Source: CBDULQ01 sp965368115
GTDB lineage: Bacteria > Pseudomonadota > Gammaproteobacteria > SZUA-229
Direction: 5' to 3'
NCBI GenBank assembly: GCA_965368115.1
Contig: CBDULQ010000045.1
Coordinates: 1 to 18,877 of the forward strand
Length of the DNA: 18,877 bases
Shown: in pieces, positions 1 through 7,245 of the stretch
How the letters are laid out: each line of letters begins with the position of its first letter
How positions within the stretch are numbered: position 1 is the stretch's first letter
The notes under the pieces: model-generated
What the model saw: the letters and a program-made list of their open reading frames with translations, nothing else
Told to the model about the DNA's origin: nothing
The model's database searches: none
Position numbers and translations under genes: made by a program

Positions 1-584
1 GTAAAAGCCAGGTGATACCAGGTGTTAACGTCCGGATTCACTGTGGCCGTATAAATTCTCTCGTCATTGACGCCGTCGCCGGAACGCACACTCAGATGAA
101 GATGACTGTTTTCGAAATAAAGCCAGACAGAGTGGCTCGAGCTGACCAGTTTGGCCATCACGGTTTGTTTGAGGTTGGGACGGTTGACCGGCAAATCGGC
201 TTCATCATTCCATTTGACCCAGGCTTCAAACGTGTAGGGCAGGGTGTCGGGTAATGCATTCTGGCCGGTGACCGCGTATTCCAGGGCGCCGGTGTCGTTA
301 CTAAAGCCACTGACTGCCTGATCAAGGCCGCGTGCCGACAGGCCGAAGGTCAGATCCTGTGCCGAAGATGCCTGCAACAGATTGAAGTTTCCGGTTTTGT
401 CGTAGGTTTGAAGATAACCGTTGTTATGGCTGTAGCTGTCCATCGGCCACAGCGCGATGGTGTCCTGATCAATGCCAAAAGGTGTGAGGGGTTCGGTATG
501 GCCGATTGTGGTGAAAAAGGTCAGGCTTAAACACGCTGAAGCCGCTAAAGATTTTCGTAATATGCGTTTAATACAATTTATCAT
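1..584 (-). CDS. Secreted LamG/concanavalin A-like domain protein, N-terminal part (runs off the left edge)
   Basis: The minus strand is open from an ATG at 584 to base 1 with no stop, so only the first 194 or so residues are visible. The translation starts with a basic stretch (KRILRK) and a hydrophobic run ending near GHTEP, which is a signal peptide. It then reads IDQDTIALWPMDS, a typical entry to a LamG (laminin G-like, jelly-roll) module, followed by YTFEAWVKWND and finally NTWYHLAFT at the window edge. Alternating EAWVKW and W-x-H-x-A strands are the hallmark of this fold, which binds carbohydrates or other surface ligands. An AAAGGA ribosome binding site lies 8 bases before the ATG. 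The C-terminus is unseen, so repeats, a catalytic domain or a PEP-CTERM tail cannot be judged. The fold is fairly sure; the ligand is unknown. Confidence 0.8.
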   Translation of the reverse strand, partial: MINCIKRILRKSLAASACLSLTFFTTIGHTEPLTPFGIDQDTIALWPMDSYSHNNGYLQTYDKTGNFNLLQASSAQDLTFGLSARGLDQAVSGFSNDTGALEYAVTGQNALPDTLPYTFEAWVKWNDEADLPVNRPNLKQTVMAKLVSSSHSVWLYFENSHLHLSVRSGDGVNDERIYTATVNPDVNTWYHLAF

Positions 585-1019
585 CTGACTAGTCCTTTAT
601 CTGCTGATTGTAATCATTAAACTGTTTCTGATATTGCTGGTGCTCGATTTATTCCTCCGCGGTTAATGGTATTTCATGATGTTTACGAATTCGTGTCGAT
701 CGCGATTCAGGCAGCGCTCGCGCTTTCGGCGGTGATTGCCGAACGAAATAGGCCGAAGTCTATGCACAGGCAAGACTTAACCGTTGATGTTGCACGGTGA
801 TGATTAAAAACTGTTTAAGTTCGAATGGGCGTGGGTGATAAGTGAAAATCACGGCGACTTCTGCGGTCGCCTGGTCGATTCGACCGGATCATGCCATTTT
901 GAAATAGCCGGGTCAATGCTTGTTCTGTTTAATAAATAGGTCACAATTTTGCTGAGAATGATCTGTTAGCGTAGTTCGATCAGTTTTTTGCCAAGCGCAT
1001 TCGTGCCGGGAAAATGATT
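585..1019. other. Intergenic spacer, no gene recognised
   Basis: These 435 bases separate two divergently transcribed genes and are more AT-rich than the coding sequence on either side. I see no ORF with a plausible ribosome binding site, no tRNA and no repeat. A small GGTCG-ATT-CGACC inverted repeat lies near 873-885. The spacer must hold the promoters of both flanking genes, but no pair of -35/-10 boxes is clear enough to place. Confidence 0.5.
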
Positions 1020-2069
1020 ATGAATACTGTCGAACTCTATACGCTCACGGACTGGATCGAAACGGAAATCATCAACTCAGCCATTCTCGATAAATACCAT
1101 GCCCTGCATCATATCCTGCAGCAGCATGTCACGTCCGATCAGCCACGGCAGTCGTTTTCCGCACAACGTGATGAGCTGTTACAGGCGCTTGCCGCGGTGC
1201 GTCTCGAAGTGCTGTCCGGTGACCAGGTGCGTTTTCTACAGCGCCTGGGCGTGGCCGACACGGTGGGCGAGCGGGGTGTCGAGCGTATCGAAGATTGTCT
1301 GTATAAAAACGTCATCGACGTGGCCACGTCCGCCGCCGCCATTGGCGCCATGCTCGGTGAGTTGCAGCAGGGTGTGGAACGCAGTCGGCAGATTGCCGGT
1401 GGACTGCAGGGGCTGACCCTGTCCGCCGATGACGATATGCCCGGTGACGTGATGATGCGCGTGGTGTTTGCCGGCGATGCGGCCATGGCCAATGTCGCCG
1501 ACTTCAAACGCTGGGGCGAACTCTGGAACGACATCGGCTACGGCATTGCTTTTGCCAATAACGAAACCATCGAGGATGTGCACATCGTCGGCGCCGCCAG
1601 TGGATCGGTCGTGCTGGAGCTGGGTGTGTCGCGATGCTTTGCACAGACGGCCGGCGACATCATTCTATCCGCCCTGCTGCTGACGGAAAAAGTGCAGGAT
1701 ATCAATCGCAAGGCCGAAGAACTGCGCCGCCTGCAACTGAAGAACAACAAACTGGTGCTGGATCTGGAAAAAGAAGCGGAGTTTGAAATCCGTACCGGCG
1801 TGGACAACATCTCCGATCAGATGATCCGTAAACTGGGCCTGAAAAAGAACGGCGAAGGCGACAAGATCACCGCCCTGATGAAAGCGGTGCGTCACCTGAT
1901 GCATTTCCTGGAGCAGGGCGGTGAAGTGGATTTCGTGATTCCGTTTGCCGCCGATGCATCGGCAGACGACCCGTTTACCGCTTTGCGCCAGCTCAGCCTG
2001 CACATCCGTGAACTGAAGAAAAAACTGCCCGACGACAATTCGCTCGCGGGCGAAACCCGCGCCGCCTGA
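1020..2069 (+). CDS. Unrecognised cytoplasmic protein with coiled-coil segment, upstream of tmcA
   Basis: I do not recognise this family. The protein has 349 residues, with no signal peptide or membrane segment. It seems to have three parts. Residues 1-130 are helical, containing WIETEIINSAILDKYHALHHIL and long Leu/Gln/Glu-rich helices. Residues 145-210 are a mixed alpha/beta section with FKRWGELWNDIGYGIAF and the strand pair VHIVGAASGSVVLEL. Residues 210-265 are a long charged helix, probably a coiled coil (EELRRLQLKNNKLVLDLEKEAE). The C-terminus is helical with a basic patch (IRELKKKL). There are ATGs at 1014 and 1020; GGG at 1008-1010 is only 3 bases from the first but 9 from the second, so 1020 is preferred. 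The stop is 39 bases before the likely tmcA ATG, or 6 bases before an alternative GTG, so the two are probably co-transcribed. That link is inferred from spacing only. Confidence 0.85.
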   Translation: MNTVELYTLTDWIETEIINSAILDKYHALHHILQQHVTSDQPRQSFSAQRDELLQALAAVRLEVLSGDQVRFLQRLGVADTVGERGVERIEDCLYKNVIDVATSAAAIGAMLGELQQGVERSRQIAGGLQGLTLSADDDMPGDVMMRVVFAGDAAMANVADFKRWGELWNDIGYGIAFANNETIEDVHIVGAASGSVVLELGVSRCFAQTAGDIILSALLLTEKVQDINRKAEELRRLQLKNNKLVLDLEKEAEFEIRTGVDNISDQMIRKLGLKKNGEGDKITALMKAVRHLMHFLEQGGEVDFVIPFAADASADDPFTALRQLSLHIRELKKKLPDDNSLAGETRAA

Positions 2070-2108
2070 TCTGCGGTGCCATCGCCCCTGATGGGGTATG
2101 ATGCGCCC

Positions 2109-4211
2109 ATGACCCAGGCTTCATCCGCAACAGCGACGCTACCCGACCGACTGCGTAATCAACTGCAAACGCTGCTCGAGGATTTGCAGTCGCATCGCCA
2201 TCGGGCACTGCTGGTCCTGCAGCATGCGCAGGCGGAGCAGCAGGCCGAAGATCTGTTGCAGATCTTTAATCTGGATCCTTTGTTACGTGTATCCGATCAA
2301 CTCGAACAGGCCTTGCCGCCCGCTCGAGCCCGCACCCAGCTGGGGCGCGAATACCGGGCCATCGTATTCGATGCGCGCAACGGCGATTTCGATGCCGATG
2401 CCTTTGGCGCCGTGGCGGGGACCCTGTGTGGCGGCGGTGTGCTGTTACTCCTGCTACCCGAGGCTGCCCCCTCTTCCACTGAAAGCACACCTTTCATGCA
2501 GCGCCTGCGGCGCATTCTTCATCACCATCCTGCGGCCTACGCGTTGACCGACGAGGGTTTGCGACCGGCGCCGAGAGCGGAAAACGCGCTGCCCGAAGCC
2601 GCCCCGGTTGCGGGACCGTTTCGTACGCCGGATCAGCAACAGGCGGTGATCGACATCGTCGACACCACCTGTGCAGCCGAAGCTCGCCCGCTGTTGCTGG
2701 TCTCCGATCGTGGCCGCGGCAAGACGGCGGCGCTGGGTCTGGCCGCCGCCGAGCTGTTGCAACAGACCCTGAGCCGCATTCTGGTCACCGCACCGCGACT
2801 GTCGGTGGCCGAGCCCCTGTTCGAACATGCCGCCGATCGACTGGCCGGTGCGGTACGCAGTCGTGCGGCCCTGCACTGGCAGGATCGCAGCCTGGAATTC
2901 GTGGCACCGGATGCCCTGTTGCAGGAAACGCCCGACGCGGATCTGCTGCTGGTCGATGAGGCCGCCGCCATACCGCTCACGCTGTTGCAGCAGTTGCTGA
3001 TTCGTTATCCCCGCGTGGTCTTCGCCAGCACCATTCACGGTTACGAGGGCACCGGTCGCGGCTTTGCATTGAAATTCCGCCAGTTGCTGGACCGCCAGGC
3101 CCCGGGCTGGCGCGAATTGACGTTGCATACACCGATTCGCTGGGCTGAAGGCGATGCGCTGGAAGCCTGTATCGATCGTCTGTTGTGCCTGGATGCGGAG
3201 CTGGCTGAGCCCCCGACGGAGATACTGCCGGACCAGTGCCGGGTCGCGCCCATCGCAGCGGCCGAGCTGCGCGAGGATGACGATCGCCTGTCCGCCCTGT
3301 TCGCCCTGCTGGTGTCCGCCCACTACCGTACCCGGCCGGCGGATTTGCGCCAGTTGCTGGATGATCCGGCGCTGCGCATTTACGGCCTGTTGCACCAGCA
3401 GCAGCTACTGGGTGCGGCGCTGGTCAGTGAGGAGGGCGGCTTCGATGCGCAACTGAGCGCTGCCATCCATCGCGGCGAACGCCGCCCGCCGGGTCATCTG
3501 CTGGCGCAGACGCTGAGTTTCCATGCCGGGGATGCACAGGCGGCGCAACTGACTTATGCACGCATCATGCGCATTGCCATCCATCCGCAATTACAGCGTC
3601 AGGGGCTGGGCAGTCGACTGTTGCAGGCGGTGATCGAACGGGAACAGCACCGGGTCGACACCATCGGCACCAGTTTCGCGGCCAGTGCCGATTTGCTGCA
3701 CTTCTGGCAACAGGCCGAACTCTGGCCGGTGCGCATCGGTTTCAGTCGCGACCATGTCAGCGGCCTGCATGCGGCGGTGATGCTACGGCCGTGTTCCACA
3801 GCGGGGCAGTCATTGTTCCATCGGCTGCGCACCCGTTTTCAGCAATCCATCGCCGTCTGGTTGCAGGATAGCCTGGGTGACCTGGACCCGGCATTACAAC
3901 AGGCATTGCTGAGTCAGGGCATCGATGACAACAGTCGCTTCTCGGTCGAGGATGCTGAACAGCTACGGGCTTATACTCGAGGCGAGCGGGGCATGGAAGC
4001 CTGTCTCTGGCCATTGAAAAAACTGTTGCGTGATCATGGTGAGGGGCTGGTCCGACTGGAACCGTCCCCGGCAGCGGTCATTCGGGCACGCTTGCAGGAT
4101 GGCCTGGACTGGGCGCAAACCGTGCAGGTGGCCGGTTGCAGCGGGAAGGCCGAAGCCCGGCAGTTGATGTGTGAGGGTGTGGCCGACTGGCTGGCCGGAT
4201 TACAGGCGTGA
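2109..4211 (+). CDS. tmcA: tRNA(Met) cytidine acetyltransferase TmcA
   Basis: TmcA makes N4-acetylcytidine at wobble position 34 of elongator tRNA-Met, using acetyl-CoA and ATP hydrolysis, which protects against misreading of AUA. The 700 residues follow the family order. An N-terminal DUF1726-type domain comes first. A RecA/helicase-like ATPase domain follows, with Walker A SDRGRGKT near residue 199 and Walker B LLVDEAAAIP near 280. Next is a GNAT acetyltransferase domain with the acetyl-CoA loop RIAIHPQLQRQGLGSRLL near 487-504, and last a C-terminal tRNA-binding region. E. coli TmcA has 671 residues with the same motifs. The frame is open upstream to a GTG at 2076 and an ATG at 2091. I chose the ATG at 2109 because it leaves an N-terminus like the family's; no start has a strong ribosome binding site. 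The last 12 bases overlap the converging cytochrome gene. Confidence 0.95.
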   Translation: MTQASSATATLPDRLRNQLQTLLEDLQSHRHRALLVLQHAQAEQQAEDLLQIFNLDPLLRVSDQLEQALPPARARTQLGREYRAIVFDARNGDFDADAFGAVAGTLCGGGVLLLLLPEAAPSSTESTPFMQRLRRILHHHPAAYALTDEGLRPAPRAENALPEAAPVAGPFRTPDQQQAVIDIVDTTCAAEARPLLLVSDRGRGKTAALGLAAAELLQQTLSRILVTAPRLSVAEPLFEHAADRLAGAVRSRAALHWQDRSLEFVAPDALLQETPDADLLLVDEAAAIPLTLLQQLLIRYPRVVFASTIHGYEGTGRGFALKFRQLLDRQAPGWRELTLHTPIRWAEGDALEACIDRLLCLDAELAEPPTEILPDQCRVAPIAAAELREDDDRLSALFALLVSAHYRTRPADLRQLLDDPALRIYGLLHQQQLLGAALVSEEGGFDAQLSAAIHRGERRPPGHLLAQTLSFHAGDAQAAQLTYARIMRIAIHPQLQRQGLGSRLLQAVIEREQHRVDTIGTSFAASADLLHFWQQAELWPVRIGFSRDHVSGLHAAVMLRPCSTAGQSLFHRLRTRFQQSIAVWLQDSLGDLDPALQQALLSQGIDDNSRFSVEDAEQLRAYTRGERGMEACLWPLKKLLRDHGEGLVRLEPSPAAVIRARLQDGLDWAQTVQVAGCSGKAEARQLMCEGVADWLAGLQA

Positions 4212-4835
4212 GATGTAGTCCGCCACCGCGTCCAGATCACTGTCCTTGAGGTCTTTGATCTGTGCCACCATGGCCGGGTTGCTGTTCTTGCGATAACCGT
4301 CGCGAATCCATTTCAACTGGCGCAGCAGGTAGCGGTGATGCTGGCCTTGCAGTTTCGGAAACACTGCCATGTTGTCACCCATGCCATCCTCACCATGACA
4401 GTGTTGACAACGTTCCTTGTAGATTTTTCCACCCAGCGCCAGTTGTTTGCCGTTGCCGCGGCCGGGATTCGGATTCGGCGCCATGGTCGCGATGTAGGCG
4501 GTGACGTCGATGACCGCCTGTTCGCCGCCAATGGTGTCCGGATCGGAGAAGGGATACATGGTGGGGTTCTCTCGATGCCGGGCACGGATGTCGTCGAGCT
4601 GTTTGAGCAGCACGCGGCGATGCTGGCCGGCGATGACCGGAAAACTGCCGTCCTTTTTGCCCCAGCCGTTGTCCAGGTGACAGGCGGCGCACAGGGGATA
4701 GATTTTGCGTCCCTTGTCGATATCCGCCGGCTGGTCGTAAGGATGATTTATTTGTTCAGGAGTTGATAATGCACAAAGCGGCGTGAGACCGATCACGACT
4801 AAAATAAGCGCAGATTTCAGGTGTAAATTCATCAT
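4200..4835 (-). CDS. Periplasmic di-haem cytochrome c (cytochrome c4-like)
   Basis: This is a 211-residue exported electron carrier. A signal peptide covers about residues 1-24 (hydrophobic LILVVIGLTPLCAL). Two haem-binding motifs follow, CAACH at 49-53 and CQHCH at 143-147, about 94 residues apart, so the protein is two cytochrome c domains in tandem. Candidate distal methionine ligands are M93 (PTMYPFS) and M189 (NPAMV). Each half repeats the pattern GQH-R-LL-QL, consistent with an internal duplication as in cytochrome c4. Such proteins pass electrons between the bc1 complex and terminal oxidases or other periplasmic partners; the partner cannot be read here. A second ATG three bases downstream (4832) could also serve as the start. 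The gene converges on tmcA with a 12-base overlap and is divergent from the 4889 operon across only 53 bases. Confidence 0.93.
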   Translation of the reverse strand: MMNLHLKSALILVVIGLTPLCALSTPEQINHPYDQPADIDKGRKIYPLCAACHLDNGWGKKDGSFPVIAGQHRRVLLKQLDDIRARHRENPTMYPFSDPDTIGGEQAVIDVTAYIATMAPNPNPGRGNGKQLALGGKIYKERCQHCHGEDGMGDNMAVFPKLQGQHHRYLLRQLKWIRDGYRKNSNPAMVAQIKDLKDSDLDAVADYISRL

Positions 4836-4888
4836 GCGCGTAGCATAGCACCGCGCGGTCGGCGATTTTTAAACCAGATCAAGAGAAT

Positions 4889-5641
4889 ATGTATTTAAAA
4901 ACACTTTTATTTATCGGGGTATTAGTCCTGTTTAGCGCGCCTCTGCAGGCCAAGCGCATCCAGGTGCTGGAAACCGATGAAACACAGATCGATATCCGCA
5001 TTTTCGAAGCGCAGGGCGAAACCCTGTTGCTGGGTTTTCCCTGTGACGAAGGTAAAAGCAAGGCGGAAGAACGCACCGCGGCGTCACTGGCGGAGGACGG
5101 TATCGAAGTCTGGATGCCGGACATGCTGTCCGCGTTCATGCTGCCCAATGTGCGCAGCAGTCGCGCACAAATCAGCACCGAATCGATTCTTGCGGTGATC
5201 GATGCCGCCATGCAGACCGGCAAGAAGGTGTACCTGATCGCCAGCGGACCGGATACCGAAATTATCCTGCGCGGCGCCCATGAATGGGAAAAAGCCCACG
5301 ACCGAAAACTCTCCGGTGCCGTGTTGTTGTTCCCGCGTCTGTTCAAGGATGCGCCGCAACCCGGCAAGCCGCCGGAATATGTCGATGAAGCCGGCACCAC
5401 CCAACTGCCGATCATGTTGCTGGAAGGCGAGCGCACCCCCAATCGCTGGGGTATCGCCAGTCTGTCCGATCAACTGGCGAAAGGCGGCAGCCCGGTGTAC
5501 GCCAAAGTGATTCCCCTGGTGCGCGGTTATTTTTTCAAGCGCCAGGATGCCAATCGATCAGAAGATGTGGTCACCTCCCAACTGGCCGGTCTGATCAAAG
5601 TCAGTCTTTTCTATTTGAGGAGCCACCAGTCCAATGATTAA
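4889..5641 (+). CDS. Periplasmic alpha/beta-hydrolase-like protein, first gene of a TlpA operon
   Basis: The 250-residue product has a signal peptide ending at about residue 21 (SAPLQA). The body reads as an alpha/beta-hydrolase-like fold. Strand TLLLGFPC (45-52) is followed by a helix with ERTAASLAEDGIEVWMPD, then strand KKVYLIASG (112-120) where the nucleophile elbow would sit, strand GAVLLFPRLF, and strand LPIMLLEGER (173-182) where the acid usually sits. The elbow reads I-A-S-G-P-D rather than G-x-S-x-G, so S119 may or may not be a nucleophile and the protein may be a non-catalytic relative. The stop overlaps the next gene by 8 bases, which indicates translational coupling to the TlpA-like protein. 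AAGAGA lies 3 bases before the ATG. I cannot name a substrate. Confidence 0.85.
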   Translation: MYLKTLLFIGVLVLFSAPLQAKRIQVLETDETQIDIRIFEAQGETLLLGFPCDEGKSKAEERTAASLAEDGIEVWMPDMLSAFMLPNVRSSRAQISTESILAVIDAAMQTGKKVYLIASGPDTEIILRGAHEWEKAHDRKLSGAVLLFPRLFKDAPQPGKPPEYVDEAGTTQLPIMLLEGERTPNRWGIASLSDQLAKGGSPVYAKVIPLVRGYFFKRQDANRSEDVVTSQLAGLIKVSLFYLRSHQSND

Positions 5642-6137
5642 ACGTTCTGCCCTGTTGTTGTCCCTGTTGCTGTTTAGCGTCACGACACTGGCCGCCAATC
5701 TTAAACCCTATCCCGCCGATGCGCCGACACCGCCGCTTAAGTTGCAGGACCTGCAGGGTAAAACCCATGACCTGAATGACTATAAAGGTAGCGTGGTACT
5801 GGTGCAGTTCTGGGCCACCTATTGCACACCCTGTCGCAAGGAAATGCCGTCGATGAACAAGTTGATGACCAAAATGGGCGATGTACCGTTCAAGATTCTG
5901 GCGGTCGACATGGGTGAAAGCAAACCGGAAGTGACCGCGTTCGTGAATCAGGTTAAGCCGGAGTTCACCATCCTGATGGATGAAGAGGGGCAGTCCATCG
6001 GTGCCTGGAAAGTCTTCGCCGCGCCGTCCAATTTCATCATCGGTCCCGAGGGTAAAATCCGTTACACCCTGTTCGGCGGTGTGGAATGGGATTCCGATGA
6101 GCTGGTGACTAAATTGAAAGCGCTGGCAGCGAACTGA
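5634..6137 (+). CDS. TlpA-like periplasmic thioredoxin-fold protein
   Basis: A 167-residue exported thiol-disulfide protein. The signal peptide covers residues 1-21 (LLLFSVTTLAA). The thioredoxin fold carries FWATYCTPCRKEMP, with the redox pair C64-x-x-C67. The cis-proline region reads AAPSNFIIGPEGKI, where TlpA/ResA proteins usually have PTTF-L-D. Family members keep cysteines reduced in the periplasm, for example the haem-binding cysteines of apocytochromes c, or act as general thiol reductases. Two c-type cytochromes in this window make the first role attractive, but that is inference. GAGGAG near 5617-5622 sits inside the end of the preceding gene and serves as its ribosome binding site, consistent with an operon. 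Confidence 0.92.
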   Translation: MIKRSALLLSLLLFSVTTLAANLKPYPADAPTPPLKLQDLQGKTHDLNDYKGSVVLVQFWATYCTPCRKEMPSMNKLMTKMGDVPFKILAVDMGESKPEVTAFVNQVKPEFTILMDEEGQSIGAWKVFAAPSNFIIGPEGKIRYTLFGGVEWDSDELVTKLKALAAN

Positions 6138-6146
6138 TGCGATTCT

Positions 6147-6168
6147 GGCGAGCGCGTCCGTGCTCGCC
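6147..6168 (+). other. Inverted repeat between the TlpA-like gene and the small ORF
   Basis: GGCGAGC at 6147-6153 and GCTCGCC at 6162-6168 form a perfect 7-base stem with an 8-base loop, 9 bases after the stop of the TlpA-like gene. No run of T follows, so it is not a standard terminator. It could stabilise the upstream mRNA or lower expression of the small ORF that begins 11 bases later. Confidence 0.45.
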
Positions 6169-6179
6169 GTCTTCTACTC

Positions 6180-6335
6180 ATGAAAACCTTCATTATTTTA
6201 TTTGTGTTAGCCGTGTTGTTTGTAGTGGGGTCCGCCGGTGCCATGCGCTATTTCGACAGACGCGGAGCGGGTGCCGGAAAAACACACAAACCGGGTACCG
6301 GTAAACGGAATACAGACAAACCCGATAAGGAATAG
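6180..6335 (+). CDS. Small single-pass membrane peptide (51 residues)
   Basis: An ATG at 6180 opens a 51-codon frame ending in TAG at 6333-6335. Residues 3-21 form one hydrophobic helix (FIILFVLAVLFVVGSAGA). It is followed by MRYFDRRG and a hydrophilic, Lys/Gly/Thr-rich tail ending NTDKPDKE. A hydrophobic helix followed by a charged tail is typical of real small membrane proteins and is unlikely in random sequence. The gene follows the TlpA-like gene by 42 bases on the same strand, so it may be the third gene of that operon. The ribosome binding site is poor, and a hairpin lies just upstream. I know no function for it. Confidence 0.55.
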   Translation: MKTFIILFVLAVLFVVGSAGAMRYFDRRGAGAGKTHKPGTGKRNTDKPDKE

Positions 6336-6562
6336 CTCCGCACCAAACCCTCCCCGTTTCCTGATGTGTGGATATTGTCCCTCCGTTCGAGTGGTTAGCC
6401 GACATTTTTTGTGTGTTAACCGAAGAATTTCAGTTTTGTGATTTCACCGGATCTTTTGATCAGTTATGCTTGGCCTGGCGCCGTTTCCGACCCCGGGTTG
6501 CCGGCGGCTCGGGTCTGCAGAAATGCGTAAATAAAATTCAGTACAAATGTAGAGTAATAAAA

Positions 6563-7219
6563 ATGATGAAATTCGGACTGTTTTCCCTGTTATGCATGTT
6601 GTCCATGCTTGCTCAAGCTGAAGTGGTGACCTATCGCGCCAGTGGTCAGATCAATTATGGTTCGGGCCTGTTGCTGGATGATCATGTGATTGAACTGGGT
6701 GACTCATTCGAGGTGGAATTTTCGTGGGAAACAACAACGCCTGCGGACTCGCCGGGTAATAACAGCTATGCAAATTATCGCGCCATTACATATATGGCTT
6801 TATCCATTGGTGACAGTCCGGTGTTTGCGTTAAGTGCTGAAGATCAGCGTTTTCCTCTTCATGATGTAACGGTGACCAATTACGATTTAAGCGGAGACGG
6901 GTATGAATTTCTTTTCTTCTATGCCGGGAGTCCGGGCCTGCCTTCCATTTATCAGGACTATTCGCTGACATCTGCAACGATCAGTTTTTATGACCAGTTC
7001 GTAAACAGCATTACCAGCTCAGCACTGCCGAATCGTCTAAATCTGAATGATTTTACCGATACCCGGTTTCAGGTGCAGTTCGATAGTGCAACCGACCTGG
7101 CATTGTTTTCCGGTCATATAACGGAACTGACCGCTGTGCCTTTGCCGGGTGCGGTATGGCTGTTTTTCAGCGGGCTTCTCGGTCTTGGGATAATGTCGCG
7201 CAGAAAAAGAACGCACTGA
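6563..7219 (+). CDS. PEP-CTERM-like exported protein (VPLP-type sorting tail)
   Basis: The 218-residue product begins with a short signal peptide (MMKFGLFSLL to AQAE, about residue 19). The middle is beta-rich, acidic and low in cysteine (SGQINYGSG, FEVEFSWETTTP, ATISFYDQF), as in secreted matrix proteins. The C-terminus has the three parts of an exosortase sorting signal: V192-PLP-G, a hydrophobic segment AVWLFFSGLLGLGIM, and a basic end SRRKR. Such tails direct proteins to the exosortase system for cleavage and surface or matrix display. No exosortase gene is in the window. The frame is open back to 6368, but that extension lacks a signal peptide and has no ribosome binding site, so I start at the MM pair (6563 or 6566). 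The upstream spacer 6336-6562 holds nothing I can name. Confidence 0.82.
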   Translation: MMKFGLFSLLCMLSMLAQAEVVTYRASGQINYGSGLLLDDHVIELGDSFEVEFSWETTTPADSPGNNSYANYRAITYMALSIGDSPVFALSAEDQRFPLHDVTVTNYDLSGDGYEFLFFYAGSPGLPSIYQDYSLTSATISFYDQFVNSITSSALPNRLNLNDFTDTRFQVQFDSATDLALFSGHITELTAVPLPGAVWLFFSGLLGLGIMSRRKRTH

Positions 7220-7245
7220 TGGCCACTGCAGCCTGTTCGTCAATC

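Noticed and set aside
959..989. A TGATC/GATCA stem followed by six T before the gene at 1020, as a possible terminator or attenuator
   Set aside because: The stem has only 5 pairs with a 14-base loop, too weak to support a call.
2454..3395. A 313-codon open frame on the minus strand inside tmcA
   Set aside because: It is antisense to conserved ATPase motifs of TmcA, its Gln/Arg-rich translation resembles no protein, and such frames are common opposite GC-rich genes.
6368..6562. An N-terminal extension of the PEP-CTERM-like gene
   Set aside because: It would bury the signal peptide in the middle of the protein and has no ribosome binding site.
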